A stretch of DNA of 64,000 nucleotides from Chionis minor (taxonomy: Eukaryota > Chordata > Aves > Charadriiformes > Chionididae). Numbering within the stretch: position 1 is the stretch's first letter; the number at the start of each line of letters is the position of its first letter. Of the stretch, positions 23,865 through 35,800 are shown one piece after another. The notes below the pieces were generated by a model. That model was not told the DNA's origin, did no database searches, and worked only from the letters and a program-made list of their open reading frames with translations. Location: the NCBI GenBank assembly GCA_013398295.1, contig VZSF01007835.1, forward strand, positions 737,201 through 801,200, written 5' to 3'. The translations under genes were made by a program, and so were the position numbers.

Positions 23865-26800
23865 GTGAGCAGGCAGGTTTGGGGGGGGATCTCTGCAAAA
23901 TCAAGGTGAACCGTTGCCTTTCCCATCCCCGCTGGGAGAGGGTCAGGTTTTCCCACGTTCGGTTTTTCCCGGGTGGAGGGCAAGCAAAGCCAACTGCCTG
24001 GGTTATCGTTGCGCCCTGGGTGGTTATCGCTGGCTGCCAGTATCGCCCCCACCTCTGCTGATAGGCTTCTGGTTTCTCGGGGCTGTCACTCTGCTGCAGC
24101 TCTTTCACAACCCGGTGGCCGCCTTGAAGGAGAAAGGAAAGGTCGCGGCCGGCAGAATGGATGGTTTTCAGCAAAAAAAAAAAAACATATTTGCTCCTGT
24201 CTCCTTGCAGCAAAAGAGGGAAGATGGACCTGCTGCAGTCACACTTGCTGCTGGGAGGGTGGCCGGCTGCAGGTGGGATCAGTGAGGGTATGAAACCACG
24301 AGGCTTGGATGGGAGTATATAGGAGGCCTGTGGATCCACATTGCAAAGCAAAAGCAGTCCTAGGGATCCTCTTCATCGGCTTTTGATGCAAATTCAAGGG
24401 GAGCCTTTTGACATCTGCTGTTAGAGCTGCTGGGAAACGGTGGAAACTGGCGAACGCTTCTGCGGGATGTTTTGGAGTTGTACGTGCTTGTTGCCTTTTC
24501 ACTTCATCGAAACTTGCAAGCTTAAAAAATAATAATATTCTGTACTTACTTCAAAGAGGATTGGTGACTTGGGAAGAGTGTAATTAAAAGGTGATGCCTT
24601 ATTTTGGGTCACACAGGAAATGTATAGTTTTTTCCAAATTTTAACATTTCGGGTCCACTGGCAGTAGTGGCTGTACATTGTTCATTCTTCCAAATAGCAG
24701 GATATGCCATTTGGAGAAAATCAAATGAGGATTGGTACCGAAGGTGTTTAGAGGAGATGCTAAGGCACAGCTGCCGTGGATGGCAAGAATCACATCATTG
24801 CTGTTGGGAGGATTTTACTGAGGTGTTCCTCAGAAATCTGAGCTAACTGGTGTTGCACTTGGCATTTTGCTGGGCATGGATCAAGATATGCAGTAATGCA
24901 CAGCATGAAGGATGAGGAGGCGCCACAAATTAGGTTATTTATAAGCAGAAAATGCTATGGCTTGAGTGTATTTAGACTCTAAAAGTATAATCTCCAGCAA
25001 GAGTTATTTGTCTGTTCTGGAAGAGAATGTCATACAGTGTGGATTATGTTGACACCAGACTGTCACATTTGACACAGGGATAGCTGCCTTGTGTTTCCAT
25101 ATCGTAAAGGCACAAAATGCTGAAACATTTTCTTGGGACCTAGGAGTGGCATCACATCTTGTATTTTCCAGGCTCGTTACCCTAGAGTTGGAGCTGGTTT
25201 TAACTGTCCCGCTGTGGTGGTGCCTCTGTCCCAGCTCTGCCACTGGTCGGGCTGGGAGGAGCCCTGCTCTAGAGCCAGGTGCTGTCAGGAATGTTCCCTC
25301 TCCATCACCTGGACTTACTTAGGGCAACACAGAGGGTAACATGCTGGTGGTCACCCCATGCCTCAGGCATACCAGTGCTCTCAGGGGTGGGACAGAAACA
25401 CAGACAGCCTGGCAGCATGTTGCAGAGGCAGAAACCAGCACAGGTTACTTAGAGTAGTACAAGACCCAGCTCCCTGCATGCTACAATAGGAAATATAGCC
25501 AAGGGCAGGCAAGGGGACTCGCATTGCGAAGAGCGAAACGGAGAACCTAATCTCTGCCCAAAACCACCCTTGAAGCTGACAAGCTTCATAACTGCACATG
25601 TGTACTTTGCAGAGCGGGGTGGGACTGCATGGGTGTGCTGCAAGAGCATCGATCCTCTGGGCTTTCTTCATATGGTGGGAATTTCATCCACGGATACTGG
25701 CCAAGAGACCGTGGGCTGCGTGGTGTCACGTGTGCTCATGATGCAAGAGATAAGAGGAGTTTTAGTATGTTTAAGGGTCCACGCTTTTACGTGCATTTTG
25801 GGGTACACGCAGGGGTCTTTGGATGATCAGGCTGTCTGCATCACTGTGTGGCTCAGGAGTGTCCAGATACACCTAAAAGCTTTGTGTGCTCTCAGCAGGA
25901 ACGGCTGCCTTGTTAATACCTTCCTAAAAAACTTCTTTTCCAGCTGCTGGGGTTGTCCATTGCCACGCTGAGCACAGTCACTCACTATGGGCTCCATTTC
26001 ACCCTCCTCAGCAACATCTCTCTGGAGAGCAACTCCTACAGGGTCATCCACCGTGCAGGTAGGTTGCGGTCACATCCCAGTGAGACCTTTGGTGAATTCA
26101 GGAGCTGCAAAATCCCCCTGGGCAGTTGAAGGAAATGCAGAGGCATGGCAGAAGGAGGCAGGGGCTGGCTTTTGGAGGATGCGCTAGGACTAACACAGTC
26201 CCACAGACAATTTTTTTCTGTATCAGACCTGCATGTGTGGCACCGAAGGGTGCTGTGGGGGCGCAGGGCACTCAGCTGCTGCTGCGTTCACTCTTCTGCT
26301 TCCTCTCTTCACCACCTCCTCATCCTTCCCCTGTGCTGCAGTGAAGGCTCAAGGGGAGCTCAGATGTGGATGGACCCAAAGGTGTGGAAGGGCCCTGGGA
26401 GGATGGGGAGAGGGACTGTCACAGGAGTTGAAGGTGGGCATAGAAAATTGAGGCTGGGAGGAGAAATGCGTAGAATCAGCTGTTTCTGGAGGAAATGTGG
26501 GGTTTTTTTCTCTACACAAGGGAGAAGAAACTGAGTCTTGGGTACAAGGCTAGAGCAAAGAGATAAGAACAGCCCACATCCTAAAATACTCTGCTCGCCT
26601 CTGCTGCACTTGCATCCGCTGCTTCTCCCGAGCTGTACTCTGGGCTTAAACATGCTCTCTAGATCCTGGTTCTCAGTTTCAACTTAACAAGGCAGGTGTA
26701 AGAACTATGTTAGCCCAAAGCTAAGGTACAGCCCTCCCCCTTTCCTACACACACCAGGGGTTACATAGATTGGCACTTAATGCGGCCTTGCGGGCTCTCC

Positions 26801-29800
26801 CTCCCCAGCCACCCCTCTCCATGCTCCCACTTGCTTTGCTTTCAGGCATTAACTATTTGCGGGGGGGTTAGCCTGGAGTGAGGGCTGCAAAGCCCTTCAC
26901 AGCGCTGTGGTCCCTGAGCCCTGCCGCGGGGTACGGGCTGTGACCCTGCCCTTGGCCAGGAGGAAACCGGAGGGCGAGTGTTGCACCAGATTAGCAGTGC
27001 GCGGCGTCCCGATAGGGGCCGTGGGGCAGCTGCTGCGCATCCGCGCTCCCGTGCAGGGGGATCCTTATCAGAGCGCTGAAATAATTGACAGCTTGTGGTC
27101 TGTTGGGTGGACTGACACCCTTTTAGGGTGCTCCGCTCCGCTGGAGCTGTGGGAACCGCTCGGAGGCCTGCAGCCCTGCCGCACAAGCAGAACACACGCG
27201 GATGGGGGGCATTGAAAAAATTGTAAAGCAATTTCAGTTCTGCAACCTGGTCCTCTCGGACCACCTCCCCAAGATGCACTTTTTGGCCCCTCTCTGGATG
27301 AAAGCGTCAGACCAGGCCTCTCTTAGCCCTAAAGTCTTGGTGTCTGACCGCAGCTCCCATATCCGACTTCCTTCCAGCTTTCTACTTTGGGATCTGCCTC
27401 AGCATGACCCTGATCCTCGCAGCCCTGCTGAGCTCTGCCGCCACGGTGCGGGAATCGCAGTGCCTCACTGCCATGGTGCGTATTGGGAGGGACTGGCTGG
27501 GAGGGGCTTTTTCTAAATTTGGGACGATACCCTTAAAATATGGTGCTGGGGGCTGTTTTGCATTATTCCCGGGAGCACGCATGCCTGGGGAGGGGCATCC
27601 TGTTGCTCCATCCCATGCTGCAAGGGGACATTTTTGTAAAAGGCATGGCCTTGCAGAATTCTTCCAGCTGAGGATTGCACCCTTCTGTGCCTTGTTTCTT
27701 TTGCCAAGGTGCTGTGCGTGCAGCTTTCAGAGCAGGGTCAACGTGATGTGCTTGCTGCCAAAGCAATTGCAGTGGTGACGATGCCCACCATATTCTTTCA
27801 TCTCACCAAGTCAACATGTGGTTTGTGGGGGGAAACCTTAGCAGCGTGATTTTGAGTTCCACATTTTTCCTCTGTCTTGCGACAGCAAAATTAGTCCCTC
27901 TCCTTCTCCCCCCGCTGCAAATATCTGCCACGGTGGTGGTGTGAGGCATTCAAAGCATGGCAGCAGGCATCGGGGCTTTGGGCTGGACCCACAGTTTCAG
28001 CCTCCAAGGAGAAGTTGGAGGAGTACTGCGAGAGCTGAGATGCCACCTTTCTCTCCATCATCCACAGTGAAATGCCTGTTTGTGCGCAGACTGTGCCAGC
28101 ATTAATAAACTGGATTGGGAGCTCAGCTCCATCTAAAAGCACAGCCTGCACAGGGCTTAGTTCGAATGGAGCAGCTTCCAGCCTCGGGGCTGGAGGGGTG
28201 AGCAGAAAAGCTCACTGCATGTTTGCCCATGTTGTGTGAAGGGCAGGAGCTAACAGGTAGGTTACTGTGCATGAAGCAGTGCTTAATGTAAAATAATTGC
28301 ACTGCTGTCATATGTAAACTAGCTTTCAAGAGATTTATCTAATCCATCTAATTGAGGAAAATGACAATGATGGTGGAAATCAGATGACACACCTTTAAAA
28401 CTTACTGCAAAGCAACTTCTGAAGTTAATGTTTTCATATTCTCAATACGCTGTCTTCCTCTCTCTCTCTGAGATGCTCAAAGGGGGCTGAGTGACACATT
28501 TCCTATGAATACTGCCAGCAGAGTATGTATAATTCCCCTCTCTTTTGCTGAAGTATACTTTAGTGTGTGCCTGCAATTACCACATCTAAAACAACAGCTG
28601 GGTACGTACAACAGGCGAGGGGAAATCATCAGGGTTGCCTGAAAATATAGTTGAACTTCTTTGTAACATTTATTCGGTTGCCTTACTCTGGCGTGTAGCG
28701 TGGTTTGGGACATGCCACTAGGTAAAAGAGACTGTTAAAATTATAGCTGTTTCCGGAAGGGACAGCTGAAGGAAAACATACCCAGAGAACTCCAGCGATG
28801 CTGTCCCTCCTCCACGGGCCGCCTGCTGCTGCTCTCCTGTCACCGTGCTGGGAGGGTGAGGACGAGGAGGTCCTTCCCTCCAGCCCCCCGGGGACTCCCC
28901 CAGCCTGGCCAGTTTGGTGTAAGAGAGCCAAGCTCCGGACACCAAAGAAACCCCAAACAAGCCGTTCACTTTTCTCTGCGGCTCCTAGGGCAGCCCCTTC
29001 ACTTTGCTTTAGCATTCACAGTTTGGGTCCACTGGGGAAGGCAGCCCTCTCCTCTCCTCTCCTCTCCTCTCCTCTCCTCTCCTCTTTCTATTACAGATTA
29101 CAGATTTTGGATCTGTAATGTGACCGTACCGTGAAGACACGATATCATTGCCTTGCGGAAAGAGGAGGAAAGGTGCGAGGTGCTTTCCCGGCGGCTGCGG
29201 CGCTGGGGCATCTATCCCGCTGCTCTCGGCAGGGGATAACGGGATGCCCCTCGGTGCCCTTTAAGCTCCGTTTCCCCGGTCTCCGGCGGGGTGAGGGGCG
29301 GGGGGGGGGCGGGCGGAGGGGCCGGGCAGGGGGAGAGGGGAGAGGGGGGCAGCTCGCAGCCAAGCCAGGGGTCCCTCCACCGCGGCGCTTCCCCGGGAGG
29401 GTCCGGCCCGGCTGCGCCTCCGCCGCTGGAGGGAGCCGCGGCCCCGCCGAGCCCCCGCTGCACCGGGAGATGCGGGGGGAAACGAGCGGCCACCGTAACC
29501 ACTGCTGAGGGAAGGGGAGGGGGGAGCTGGCGTGTGCCCAACCCTTCAGAAATTAACGGGAGGCCGTGGGAAATACCCAAGAGCTGGTCGCCGCCAACCT
29601 TATTCTCTGCTCCTCCTTGTTCAAGCAGCTCAGCAGCATCCTAAATCCCACAGGGGAGCTTTCCTTGTTCCTGTAAGCTGCACCCGCTGTTCTGGTCAGT
29701 ATCCCAGTATCCTCCCACCAGTTCCTACACCTTCATATTTAATCGTATTTAGTCTGCGGTCTGCGAGCAAGAAAAGCAGGCAGGGAGAGCCGGCCCCTGA

Positions 29801-32800
29801 TGGCTGCGGTGAGATGTAACCAGGGGCAGGAGGGGCGTTTGGCCCTGTGGGGCTCTGAAACTGGTTGCTGGTGTCGCATCCTGCCTCCCTGATCCCCCCC
29901 TGGGCTGGAGCTGGCAGAAGGGATCAGCCCCCCGGCTCGTAGCTTTTTTCCTGCTTATTGATGGAGAGGATTTTTCACCTTCCGCCACTATTGATTTTGA
30001 AGGACTTTTCCTCTCCTGCAAAGCATGTGTTTTGTTTAGAAAACCATTTAACTCACCCTTTAATCAAAGAGGGAAGACACCAGAGTATTGGTGCCTGAAA
30101 TCTGTGGCTACATAGGAAACCGAGCCATGCTCGGGGGATGTCTGCATCGGTGTGGTTAATCCACCACAATGCTACTTGGTAAACCAAGGAAAACCCAGGG
30201 GAAATGCTAGCCAGGATGCAGGCAGACTTAGACGAGTATGGCCCTGGTCACTGACCTGTTGGGTGGATCCCGCCTCCTTCTCGTGCCTCAGTTTCCCTAC
30301 TGAGTTGGTTGTTTGATGGTTTTGGTGGTTTTTTGGTCATCTTAAATTACAAATGCTCCCCCTGCCTGGCTATCTGGAGGTTTGTGTATATACAGAGGAG
30401 GGGTTTTGGTCTTTGCAGGCTTTACTGGTGCTGTCCTCATAATGATAAAGGGTGAACAGTGGTTAGAAGCCAGAACAGGTCAAACTGGCCAAAGCACACC
30501 TGTCTCAGGAGCTTGTCTTGTAGCTGCATTAGCAGCATCACCAGAGCAGACAGATGCCACTCTGCATCCACCGATGCTTGTGAGGAAGCTGGTTTCTAGA
30601 GAGTAACTGAGAACTTAAGGATAAAATATTATGTTCTAAAATCTTGGACTTTTATCCCCAAAGCTCCTCTTAAACAGGTAGAGTAGTGACAGGTTTATTG
30701 ACTTTCCTCCAGTTCCGGCAAACCCTGCTTTTTTGTTGATCCATGATCCATCATGTAGTCAGTCCTGAATGTAAACATCCTGCAGCTCTTACGGTCCCTG
30801 AAGGTCACATCGCTATTGAAGAGTAGGAGAAGGAAGGAAAACTCCATTTTTGCTAGTACTGCTTGTACAGAGGAAAGGCTCTGGCTCCGGTGGGGTTTAA
30901 GGCAAAGTGAACTGTTATCTGGTTGGACGGAGAGAGGAGGAAAAAAAGGGAACAACATGCAAACCAGAATATCCCAGCTGAAATTCTTATACCTGAACCT
31001 CCCAGCAAATAAAAAAAAAAAAAAAAAAAAAGCTCATCTAGAGCAAAATTTGTGTTCAGGGTGGAGCAGCTGTTCCAAGCACCAAACAGCTCCTGTGGTA
31101 AAAAAGCCACAGCGAATGCCTGCTATAACCCAGTTTTTCACGGAGTGATGTGCCAGTAGGGCCAGCACACAGCGCAGGCTGTTTGCTTTACTGCTCCCCG
31201 GTGGATCGTTGCAGGCAAGTGTGTAGATGGTCCTTCATAACACTGCAGCGCGCCTCAGCATCTTGCTTTCAAAATGAATCTGCCTCCTGTTGCTCTCCCT
31301 CATGGCGCAGCGCTCCTGAGGGAGGCATCCATGCACCAGTGCTCCCCCAGGAGCAGAGCCGGTGTGCTCAGTTGGTGCCGACGACAAGATTCCTCCTTCG
31401 GACCGAGATCACTGGCTCGTGTTTGCTATGTGGAATGGCAAAAACGTCATGTGCTTTTAAATGAACTGCGTCAGGGAGCAAAGGAGGGATGTGACCTGAT
31501 GGATGCAATCTGAAATTAGCTCCCCCCTTCCCCATCCTGGGCTGTAAAGTCTGGCAGGGATCTGGCCCTTGCAATGGCCACAGGGGCACCAAAAGCAGCT
31601 GGAGCTGAGCAGGGCACAGGTCGGCTCCTTCCCTGGGAATGCGAGGGTATAGGAGAGCTACTGAGCCCAGTCTGAGCTAAAGGATCCCTCCCTCCTCCGA
31701 AGCAGACCCCCTTAACCAAAGGGGAAGCATCAGAAAGGTGAATTAAAAGATACGCCAGGCAACAGACAAGACACTGTTTTGTGCAGATTCTGCCAAGTCT
31801 TTCAAAGACAGATTGTTCCTTGCAGCAAGGATGGAAATAAAATCATTCATAAAAGTGTAATTGATGTCTGGCTGGTGACAGCCCTCTGCGGGGCTGACGT
31901 GGCTGCCGCCTGCAAAGGGAGCAGGCAGCAGCCCATGCCTGGCTCCAAGGAGCTCCAAAGGTTTGGGAGATGGTGAACCAGCCTCGACCCTTCTGCATTT
32001 TGTATGCAAACTATGCGTTGCCTTTTTCTTTTTCCCCTCTTAATGTCTTCTAATGTAACTAGAAAGTTGCTCTTCCAAAAGCCTTTTGGCTGGGAAGGGA
32101 AAAAGCAGGCTATAATTCATTTATAAGATGTTCTCAGAGCCATGTAATTGCACCTCACCAGCTGGATGGAGGGGGAGCTTCCCACGAGGCTGCCTCTCAG
32201 TATTCCCAGAGAAGCTAGTTAGAAATAAAGGGAGATCCGATGCTGGAAGTGAAGGACTGCAATGTGGGGTGGAGCCGAGAAAGGGTAGATGAGAAGGAGG
32301 ATTTTAATCTGCTGTGGTTTCTGGCCCCAGAGAGATGGCCTAAGTGCTGGAGCTGGTGGGGGAAGGAAGGGAGAGCACGGAGGGAGAAATCTGGGTGGTA
32401 CCACTGGCACGTTGTTGTTCCTGTGCACAACATGTTGTCCATGTTGTTCATGGTGGGTCCTCTCAATTACACCCTTACTGGAATGATGTGTGGAAGAGCT
32501 TTCACAATGCTATCAGTGCTGCCTTTTTCATCTGCCATAATTTTCTCTTTTTTTCTTGTCTTTGAACCTGATTTTGGTGAAAACGTTGACTTTCTTATGC
32601 TGTTTGTTTGGGGGGGAAGTTGTTGGAGAAGGTGCAGAATGCAGGGTCTGGTCCTAGTGAGGAGCAACCTGAAATGCCCGTGTAACTTCGCCTCCTCCCC
32701 CATCCAGTTTGTGCTGTACCTGCAGGGGTTCAACCACCCACCTCGGCCAGGTTCAGGCTTGGTTGGTGCTTTGGTCTGTGGCATCTCTCCCTGCACGCTC

Positions 32801-35800
32801 TTCCCTGTCTTTTGTTACTTGTATCCCCCTTGTCACATCAGCGTTTGATCAGACTTTCTTCTCCTTTAGGGTCCCATTTCTCCCATTATCCCATTTCAGC
32901 TCCTGGCAAGGCAACAAGTGATCTCACCACCTATATGGTCAGGCAGCTGCCAAAAAAATCAAAGGAAAGGAGAGACTGGACATACATAATTTATGGGTTT
33001 TCGTAAGAGCTCTACCAGGGTTTTCCCCAGTGTCCAATGCAGATCCTGAAAGAAGGCAGCCCCACGGGAGTGGGGAGATGCCAAAGGCAGCCTTGCTCCT
33101 GGAGCAAAGCCCTCAGGCAGGGCATCATCCTGCCGCGAGCAGAGAAACGCAGCAGGCAGCAGATGGACAAAAACCAGCAGAAGTCATTTTATTGGCGTGT
33201 TCGCATTCACTTCCAGGATTTGAAGCAACACATTTTCCTTTCTTGCTGTATATGGAGGAGTTTGTGCCTTTTTTTTTTTTTTTTAAATCATATTTCTTAA
33301 GCAAAAGTTTTTTGGTGAAGCAGAATTGGTTGCAGCAAAACTCTTCCCTATCTTAAGCTTGAATTTGGTAAGCTTTCATGGAAGATTTAATCCTCTCAAA
33401 GCGATTTCAGCAACATCCTACTATTAAAATGCTCATAGAAAAAAAGTTAGAAACCAAAATAAGCTGTCGGCAGTTGGGTAATTTCCCTCTGCTACATAAC
33501 TTCATGTTGGAAGATGGACAGTTTCACGGAAAAACTTGTAAAGGCAATCATTTTCATCTGGTGCTTATTCATTGTCTTTTGCCATTCCAAGACGAGAGCT
33601 GTGGATTCATATTTGATGAGTCCATTTGGCCTTCAAAAGCTTTACAGGCACTTTTTTCTTCCTCTTAAACATTTTTTTTTCTTAATGTGAACAAGATCCT
33701 TTGGTCCAGCTGTCACAACAGGCAAGCGCTGTTTACATCAGGGGTTTTTTTTGGATCGGCTCTGTTCAAATAACCAGACAACACATCTAACTTCCAGCTC
33801 TGCATGCCTAGGGAAGAAGGCAAAAGTCAAGCCACCTCCTGTGTCGTTGCCATTATTATTTTGACACTTCAGGGTCAGTTGCTGGCCTTGATTATATTTC
33901 TGTCATCCTTTTGTCTAACTGGGATGGGGCTGATTTAAGGAAGGTGGCTTGGCCCTGCAGCTGCCACCTTGCTAACAGGGCAAAGTCCAGCTCTTATTCC
34001 AGAGGAGGTTGCTCTCCATCCCAGTTACTCGCTTCTTTTTGTGGGTCTTCCCCTCTTTGAAACTGATAGCTGTTTAAACACAGGGGATTGAATCCTGTGA
34101 GCAAGGAGGTGGTATTCTGGGGCACAGTCCTGCTGCAGAAGAGCATACTGTAAATACAATGGTTTTCTTTCCTTTTTTTTTTTTTTTTTTTTTTTCACCA
34201 GGGGGAACTTGGGNCTTGGGCAGAGTAGGTTAACTGCTCTTCAGGGAGCCACGTCCTGTTTTGGTCAATCCCTTCAAACAGCCACAGTGTAATTAGGAGG
34301 CTCCTGATAGAGAATCACATTATTAGCTATCTGATTTCTTTTAAGAAACCAGCATTATGAGGGTTATTAAAAGAAAGTGATGTTTAGCTCTAGCTATAAC
34401 TGAACTTGCTCAAATGAGCGTATTAAATACATCCCAATGGTGTTTTTAAATGCATATTTTTCCCCCCGTGCTGTAACTGATGGTATTTTTCTTCTTTATC
34501 CTCAGGGATTTTTCTGTTTTGCTCTGGCCTTCTGTGGATTGATCCCAGCTGTCTGCTGGAGGTACACGCACAGCACAGAGGTAAGCATCGGCTGCTAGGA
34601 AATACCACCAGCATCTTGTCAGATGGAGATTTTTTTGTAGCAATGCTTTCGCCCAGAAAAGGGACATCTGGTGGTAATTAAGCTGTCCATGCCAAGGTCT
34701 ATCAGATGCATGCTCCGTCGCATCCGTCCTTTGCTGCCTTCATCAGCTGCCTCTCCGATGGGGTTGTCTGAAGGGAGAAGCCACGGAAACCCTCGCACAG
34801 GGCAAATGCTTTGTCTTGAAGGCAAAACAAAATGCAAGTCTTGTTTTAAACAGCTTTGGGATTATTTTTTTTTGCAGGGGATATTTTGCTTTTGTTTTGT
34901 TTTGCTTTAGTTGAGATGCTTGACTTTTGAAAAGCCATTTCCAGCCAGCTCTAATTCCTGCTAACGTCATTCCGGAGCCTGTATTCAAAGGCGATGGCAG
35001 TTTGTGACCATTCAAGTTGTCTCTGGCAATGGCCAAGAGAAACACCCAAGAGCTGCGTTTATTAACCAGCAGCAGTGGTACAGTAAAAACACTACTCTGA
35101 AAAATGGTGGTTTGGGTCGCTGTCACGCTGGACCAGAAAGAGAAGATTGTATGAGGTCAAATTTGCCGTAAAGTTGGGGTTTTGAATTGTTGTTGCAGAG
35201 CTTGCTGGTCATGTGGTAGATGGTGTTGGAGACACAAGGTGCTGGGGAAACTGAGGCGAGACATGCAGAGTTGCTAAGGGACTGCCCCGAGCACTGCGGT
35301 GGGTGCCCTTACCCCAGGACTGGGATGATCCTGGGGCCAGGGTGGCAGGCTGCTGGGGAAAGCAGAAATTGAACTTAATATTTAGCAGCCTAAAGAAGTT
35401 AGGCCCTAAAGGTTTGGAGTTTTTTTAACCCTTTCCTAATCTGATATAATTTGCTTTTTGTATATTTATTCCTTTTCTCATTCAGAGGAATTTGTTGCTG
35501 CTTGGTCTTAATTCCTCTTCCTGCAGCCCTGCACTGAAAAAAAAATAAAAATTAAGAGATTCTAAGCATGAAAAAAAATAAATCATTACTCCTATTTTTT
35601 GAAAGCAGAACAGGTATTTTAGGGAAGTATCCAAATTATCTAACAGTAATTCAGATAAGCATTTGGGACTTTCACGGACATTTCATGCAGCATGTCAGTC
35701 CCTGTCTCCATTTTGCTTCTACCCAGCCCTGGGCACGTGCCACAACCTGCCACGCTCTGGCCAGCAATGAGGATATGGGTGACATGAAACATCATCCCAA

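Larger units (their letters stand above)
23865..27377 (+). other. TSPAN32: TSPAN32 introns 1 and 2
   Basis: Intron 1 is 2079 bases and intron 2 is 1319 bases, interrupted only by exon 2. No other gene was seen. Intron 1 holds A/T tracts only. The end of intron 2 is GC-rich and contains a GATA/RUNX motif cluster, listed separately. Confidence 0.75.
27476..34505 (+). other. TSPAN32: TSPAN32 intron 3
   Basis: 7030 bases. Contains a CCTCT microsatellite, a CpG-rich block at about 29.15-29.52 kb, A- and T-tracts at 31011-31031 and 34173-34195, and one ambiguous base. Open frames here lack recognisable domains. Confidence 0.75.

Noticed and set aside
30690..31031. Processed pseudogene ending in the A-tract at 31011
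   Set aside because: AATAAA merges into the A-run, which looked suggestive, but no coding remnant or flanking target-site duplication is visible.
32240..32848. 202-codon plus-strand open frame in TSPAN32 intron 3
   Set aside because: Low-complexity hydrophobic and tryptophan-rich product with no family resemblance. It is within a confirmed intron.
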